From Massilia putida (GTDB lineage: Bacteria; Pseudomonadota; Gammaproteobacteria; Burkholderiales; Burkholderiaceae_D), in assembly GCF_001941825.1 (NCBI RefSeq), contig NZ_CP019038.1, positions 5,146,001-5,210,000 on the forward strand: 64,000 nt of DNA, in the 5' to 3' direction. Of this stretch, positions 61,172 to 64,000 are shown piece by piece. The translations under genes were made by a program, and so were the position numbers. A model generated the notes under the pieces. The model was not told the DNA's origin. It made no database searches and worked only from the letters and a program-made list of their open reading frames with translations. Numbering within the stretch: the stretch's first letter is position 1; every line of letters begins with the position of its first letter.

Positions 61172-63550
61172 ATGCCCACAATTAAAGAGATTCTGCAAAC
61201 TATGGATTACGGCCCCGCACCCGAGAGCACCAAGGAAGCGCAAGCGTGGCTGGAGTCGCATGGCCGCCGTTTCGGCCTGTTCGTCGACGGCGCCTGGCTT
61301 GACGCGCTTGACACCTTCGGCTCGTTCAACCCGGCCGACGGCAGCGAGCTGGCGCAGGTGACGCAAGCGTCCCAGGCCGACGTCGACCGCGCCGTGGAAG
61401 CCGCGCGCCGCGCGCAGCCGGGCTGGGTAGCCCTGGGTGGCCACGGCCGCGCGAAAGTGCTGTACGCGCTGGCGCGCCTGCTGCAAAAGCATTCGCGCCT
61501 GTTCGCCGTGCTCGAGACGCTGGACAACGGCAAGACCATCCGCGAGACGCGCGATGCCGACCTGCCGCTGGCCGCCCGTCACTTCTATCACCACGCCGGC
61601 TGGGCCCAGCTGCAGTCGGAAGAATTCGCGGACTATCGCGCCGTCGGCGTCGTCGGCCAGATCGTGCCGTGGAACTTCCCGCTCTTGATGCTGGCCTGGA
61701 AGATCGCACCCGCGCTCGCCGCCGGCAACACCGTCGTCTTCAAGCCGGCCGAATTCACGTCGTTGACCGCACTGCTGTTCGCCGAGATCTGCCAGCAGGC
61801 GGGCGTACCCGCGGGCGTCGTCAACATCGTCACGGGCGACGGCCGCGTGGGCGAGGCGATCGTCAACCATCCGGGCATCGACAAGCTGGCGTTCACCGGT
61901 TCGACGGAAGTGGGCCGCATCATCCGCAAGGCCACGGCCGGTACCGGTAAAAAACTGTCGCTGGAACTGGGCGGCAAGTCGCCGTTCATCGTGTTCGACG
62001 ACGCCGACCTGGACGCGGCCGTCGAAGGTCTCGTCGATTCGATCTGGTTCAACCAGGGCCAGGTCTGCTGCGCCGGTTCGCGCCTGCTCGTGCAGGAATC
62101 CGTCTACCCGCGCTTCATCGAGAAGGTCAAGGCGCGCATGCGCAATCTGCGCGTCGGCTCGCCGCTGGATAAGTCGAACGACATCGGCGCGCTGGTCGAC
62201 CCGGTGCAGCAGCAGCGCATCCACGGCCTCGTGGAATCGGCGCGCGCCGAAGGCTGCGAGATCTGGCAACCGGAAGCGGAGACGCCGCAAGCCGGTGCCT
62301 GGTATCTGCCGACCCTGATCACGGGCGCGTCGACGTCGGCGACCGTAGCGCAGACGGAAATCTTCGGCCCCGTGCTCGTCGCGTCGAGCTTCCGCACGCC
62401 GGGCGAAGCGGTGCAGCTCGCGAACAATACCGTGTACGGCCTCGCCGCGTGCGTGTGGAGCGAATCGATCAGCCTCGCGCTGGACGTCGCCCCGCAGATC
62501 AAGGCCGGCGTCGTGTGGATCAACACGGCCAACCAGTTCGACGCCGCGTGCGGCTTCGGCGGCTACAAGGAATCGGGTTTCGGCCGCGAGGGCGGCAAAG
62601 AGGGCATGGTTGAATACCTGATGCCGCTGGCGGAAGATGCGCGTCCCGCCGCGCCGGTCGTCGCGGAAAAGGGTAAGGTGAAGCTGGCGAGCGGCGACAA
62701 CCCGTTCGCGGTCGACCGCACGGCCAAGCTGTACATCGGCGGCAAGCAGGCGCGCCCGGACGGCGCGTACAGCCGCGCGATCGTGGGCGCGAACGGCGAG
62801 TTCCTGGCCGACGTGGGCGAGGGCAACCGCAAGGACATCCGCAATGCCGTCGAGGCGGCGCACAAGGCGTCCGGCTGGGCGAAAGCGACCGCGCACAACC
62901 GCGCGCAGGTGCTGTACTACATCGCTGAAAACCTGGCCGTGCGCGCCGACGAATTCGCCGCGCGCATCGCCGCGCAGACGGGCGCCAGGGATGCGGCACG
63001 CGAAGTGCAGGCATCGATCGAGCGCCTGTTCTACTGGGCCGCCTGGGCCGACAAATACGACGGCCTGGCGCACCAGCCGCCGATGCACGGCATCACCGTC
63101 GCGCTGAACGAACCGGTGGGCGTGATCGGCATCGTGTGCCCGAACGAGAACCCGCTGCTGGGCTTCATCTCGCTCGTGGCGCCCGCGCTGGCGCTGGGCA
63201 ACCGCGTGATCGCGGTGCCGTCGGAAGTGCATCCGCTCTCGAGCGTGGACCTGTACCAGGTGCTCGATACGTCCGACCTGCCGGGCGGCGCGCTGAACAT
63301 CGTCACCGGCAGCCACGACGAACTGGCGCGCACCCTGGCGTCGCACTTCGACGTGGATGCCGTGTGGCGCCACGACGGTTCGGCGGAAGGGTGCGCGGAA
63401 GTGGAGCGCCTGGCGGCCGAGTCGCTGAAGCGCACGTGGACGGGCGGCGCGAAAGGGCGCGACTGGTTCGATGCGAAGCAGGCGGGTGGGCGCACGGTGC
63501 TGCAACATGCGAGCCAGGTGAAAAACGTGTGGATTCCGTACGGCGTTTAA
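61172..63550 (+). CDS. Two-domain aldehyde dehydrogenase (ALDH16-like)
   Basis: 792 residues. The first ~500 form a complete ALDH: GVVGQIVPWNFPLLMLAWKI near residue 155, Glu in SLELGGKSPFIVFDD near 265, and Cys in WFNQGQVCCAGSRLLV near 300. The remaining ~290 form a second, shortened ALDH-type domain (GVIGIVCPNENPLLGFIS) in which neither the nucleophile Cys nor the general-base Glu motif is seen. This tandem with an inactive second half is the layout of the ALDH16 family. In this operon the likely substrate is acetaldehyde from deoC (inference). Confidence 0.9.
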   Translation: MPTIKEILQTMDYGPAPESTKEAQAWLESHGRRFGLFVDGAWLDALDTFGSFNPADGSELAQVTQASQADVDRAVEAARRAQPGWVALGGHGRAKVLYALARLLQKHSRLFAVLETLDNGKTIRETRDADLPLAARHFYHHAGWAQLQSEEFADYRAVGVVGQIVPWNFPLLMLAWKIAPALAAGNTVVFKPAEFTSLTALLFAEICQQAGVPAGVVNIVTGDGRVGEAIVNHPGIDKLAFTGSTEVGRIIRKATAGTGKKLSLELGGKSPFIVFDDADLDAAVEGLVDSIWFNQGQVCCAGSRLLVQESVYPRFIEKVKARMRNLRVGSPLDKSNDIGALVDPVQQQRIHGLVESARAEGCEIWQPEAETPQAGAWYLPTLITGASTSATVAQTEIFGPVLVASSFRTPGEAVQLANNTVYGLAACVWSESISLALDVAPQIKAGVVWINTANQFDAACGFGGYKESGFGREGGKEGMVEYLMPLAEDARPAAPVVAEKGKVKLASGDNPFAVDRTAKLYIGGKQARPDGAYSRAIVGANGEFLADVGEGNRKDIRNAVEAAHKASGWAKATAHNRAQVLYYIAENLAVRADEFAARIAAQTGARDAAREVQASIERLFYWAAWADKYDGLAHQPPMHGITVALNEPVGVIGIVCPNENPLLGFISLVAPALALGNRVIAVPSEVHPLSSVDLYQVLDTSDLPGGALNIVTGSHDELARTLASHFDVDAVWRHDGSAEGCAEVERLAAESLKRTWTGGAKGRDWFDAKQAGGRTVLQHASQVKNVWIPYGV

Positions 63551-63568
63551 GGCCCGGAACCCCGAAAC

Positions 63569-63688
63569 CGTCATTCCCGCGCAGGCGGGAATCCATACGG
63601 AAGCGCCGAAGTCGGTCGACTGCGTATCGTCGCGCCTGAGCGGACTTCGACAGCTCAGCATGGGTTCCCGCTTCCGCGGGAACGACGT
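63569..63688. repeat. REP-like palindromic repeat, copy 3
   Basis: A 120-bp element: ATTCCCGCGCAGGCGGGAAT at the left, CTCAGCATGGGTTCCCGC…GCGGGAACGACG at the right. Same plan as the copies at 29908 and 58842. It sits between the aldehyde dehydrogenase and thymidine phosphorylase genes of the deo-type operon. Confidence 0.8.
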
Positions 63689-63717
63689 GTAGAGATCACT
63701 CTTATACGGGAAATATC

Positions 63718-64000
63718 ATGTTCCTCCCCCAAGAAATCGTCCGCAAAAAGCGCGACGGTGGCACGCTCACCGCGGAAGAGATCCGCTTCTTCGTACGCGG
63801 CATCCCCGACGGCAGCGTCACCGAAGGCCAGATCGCCGCGCTCGCGATGGCCGTCTACTTCAACGACATGACGATGGACGAGCGCGTCGCCTTCACGCTG
63901 GCGATGCGCGATTCCGGCCAAGTCATGGAATGGAAATCGCTGAACCTGCCCGGTCCCGTGGTCGACAAGCACTCGACGGGCGGCGTGGGCGACGTCGTCT
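63718..64000 (+). CDS. deoA: Thymidine phosphorylase (partial, cut by window end)
   Basis: The first 94 residues of a normally ~440-residue enzyme. [20 protein letters not shown] is the standard DeoA start, [20 protein letters not shown] matches its alpha domain, and [11 protein letters not shown] near residues 83–93 is the phosphate-binding motif. It phosphorolyses thymidine and deoxyuridine to deoxyribose-1-phosphate, which deoB and deoC consume. The window ends within the gene. Confidence 0.95.
   Translation, partial: MFLPQEIVRKKRDGGTLTAEEIRFFVRGIPDGSVTEGQIAALAMAVYFNDMTMDERVAFTLAMRDSGQVMEWKSLNLPGPVVDKHSTGGVGDVV

Noticed and set aside
63700..63717. TTATAC…AAATATC just before deoA, recalling the nucleoside palindrome
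   Set aside because: The arms are too short and the spacing is wrong (N7), and it overlaps the ribosome-binding region; no -35/-10 of the shared type follows.
1..64000. CRISPR arrays, tRNA or rRNA genes, insertion sequences, prophage
   Set aside because: No regularly spaced repeats, cloverleaf sequences, transposase or integrase genes were seen on reading both strands.

Overview
The window is high-GC DNA from a Gram-negative bacterium that looks like a Massilia-type betaproteobacterium (Oxalobacteraceae). This is inferred from gene order and family content: CorC–pilB–pilC, two Oar-like TonB receptors with an N-terminal carboxypeptidase-regulatory domain, DUF969/DUF979–pcp, and REP-like palindromes. 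No rRNA, tRNA, CRISPR array, IS element or phage gene was found.

Left part (1–23.5 kb): a CzcCBA-type heavy-metal efflux operon with a leading lipoprotein (its RND pump runs off the left edge). Next are a secreted SGNH esterase with a divergent LysR regulator and a small zinc-ribbon protein. A TonB receptor plus secreted GH35 beta-galactosidase pair forms a small carbohydrate locus with an operator-like palindrome at its promoter. Then come pilC and pilB (type IV pilus), a CorC/HlyC-type membrane protein, a slipin with a small partner, a porin–binding-protein–chemoreceptor operon and a ClpP-like protein.

Right part (23.7–64 kb): an extended nucleic-acid and nucleoside salvage region, interrupted by a few unrelated genes. 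It holds xdhABC and guaD (hypoxanthine/xanthine oxidation, guanine deamination), a secreted adenosine deaminase, and a second Oar-like TonB receptor. A 5'-nucleotidase lipoprotein, a secreted S1/P1 nuclease and a BMP-type nucleoside ABC importer follow. Further on are the pseudouridine pair psuK-psuG with a LysR gene, and the deo-type run PNP–deoB–deoC–two-domain aldehyde dehydrogenase–deoA (runs off the right edge). Read as a pathway: nuclease, 5'-nucleotidase and deaminase act outside the inner membrane; the TonB receptor and ABC importer bring products in; phosphorylases, PsuKG, DeoB and DeoC feed the sugar into central metabolism; the deaminase and xanthine dehydrogenase process the base.

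The main discovery is regulatory. Three promoters far apart (TonB receptor at 32.1 kb, BMP/ABC importer at 44.1 kb, PNP/deo operon at 58.0 kb) share one ~70-bp layout: a 23-bp AT-rich palindrome (ATTTATA-N9-TATAAAT), exactly 18 bp, a TTGCCA/TTGTCT -35, 17 or 18 bp, and a CATAGT/CATATT -10. This ties the otherwise unassigned TonB receptor to nucleoside uptake and predicts an unidentified common regulator. The psuKG operon has a different switch: two TAAAC-N4-GTTT sites 20 bp apart over its promoter.

Interspersed unrelated genes include a MipA/OmpV porin, an alpha/beta hydrolase, a large secreted GH54-type arabinofuranosidase with an unusual tail, a DUF2231 membrane protein, a YciI protein, an NHL-repeat lipoprotein, and a DUF969–DUF979–pcp pyroglutamate module.
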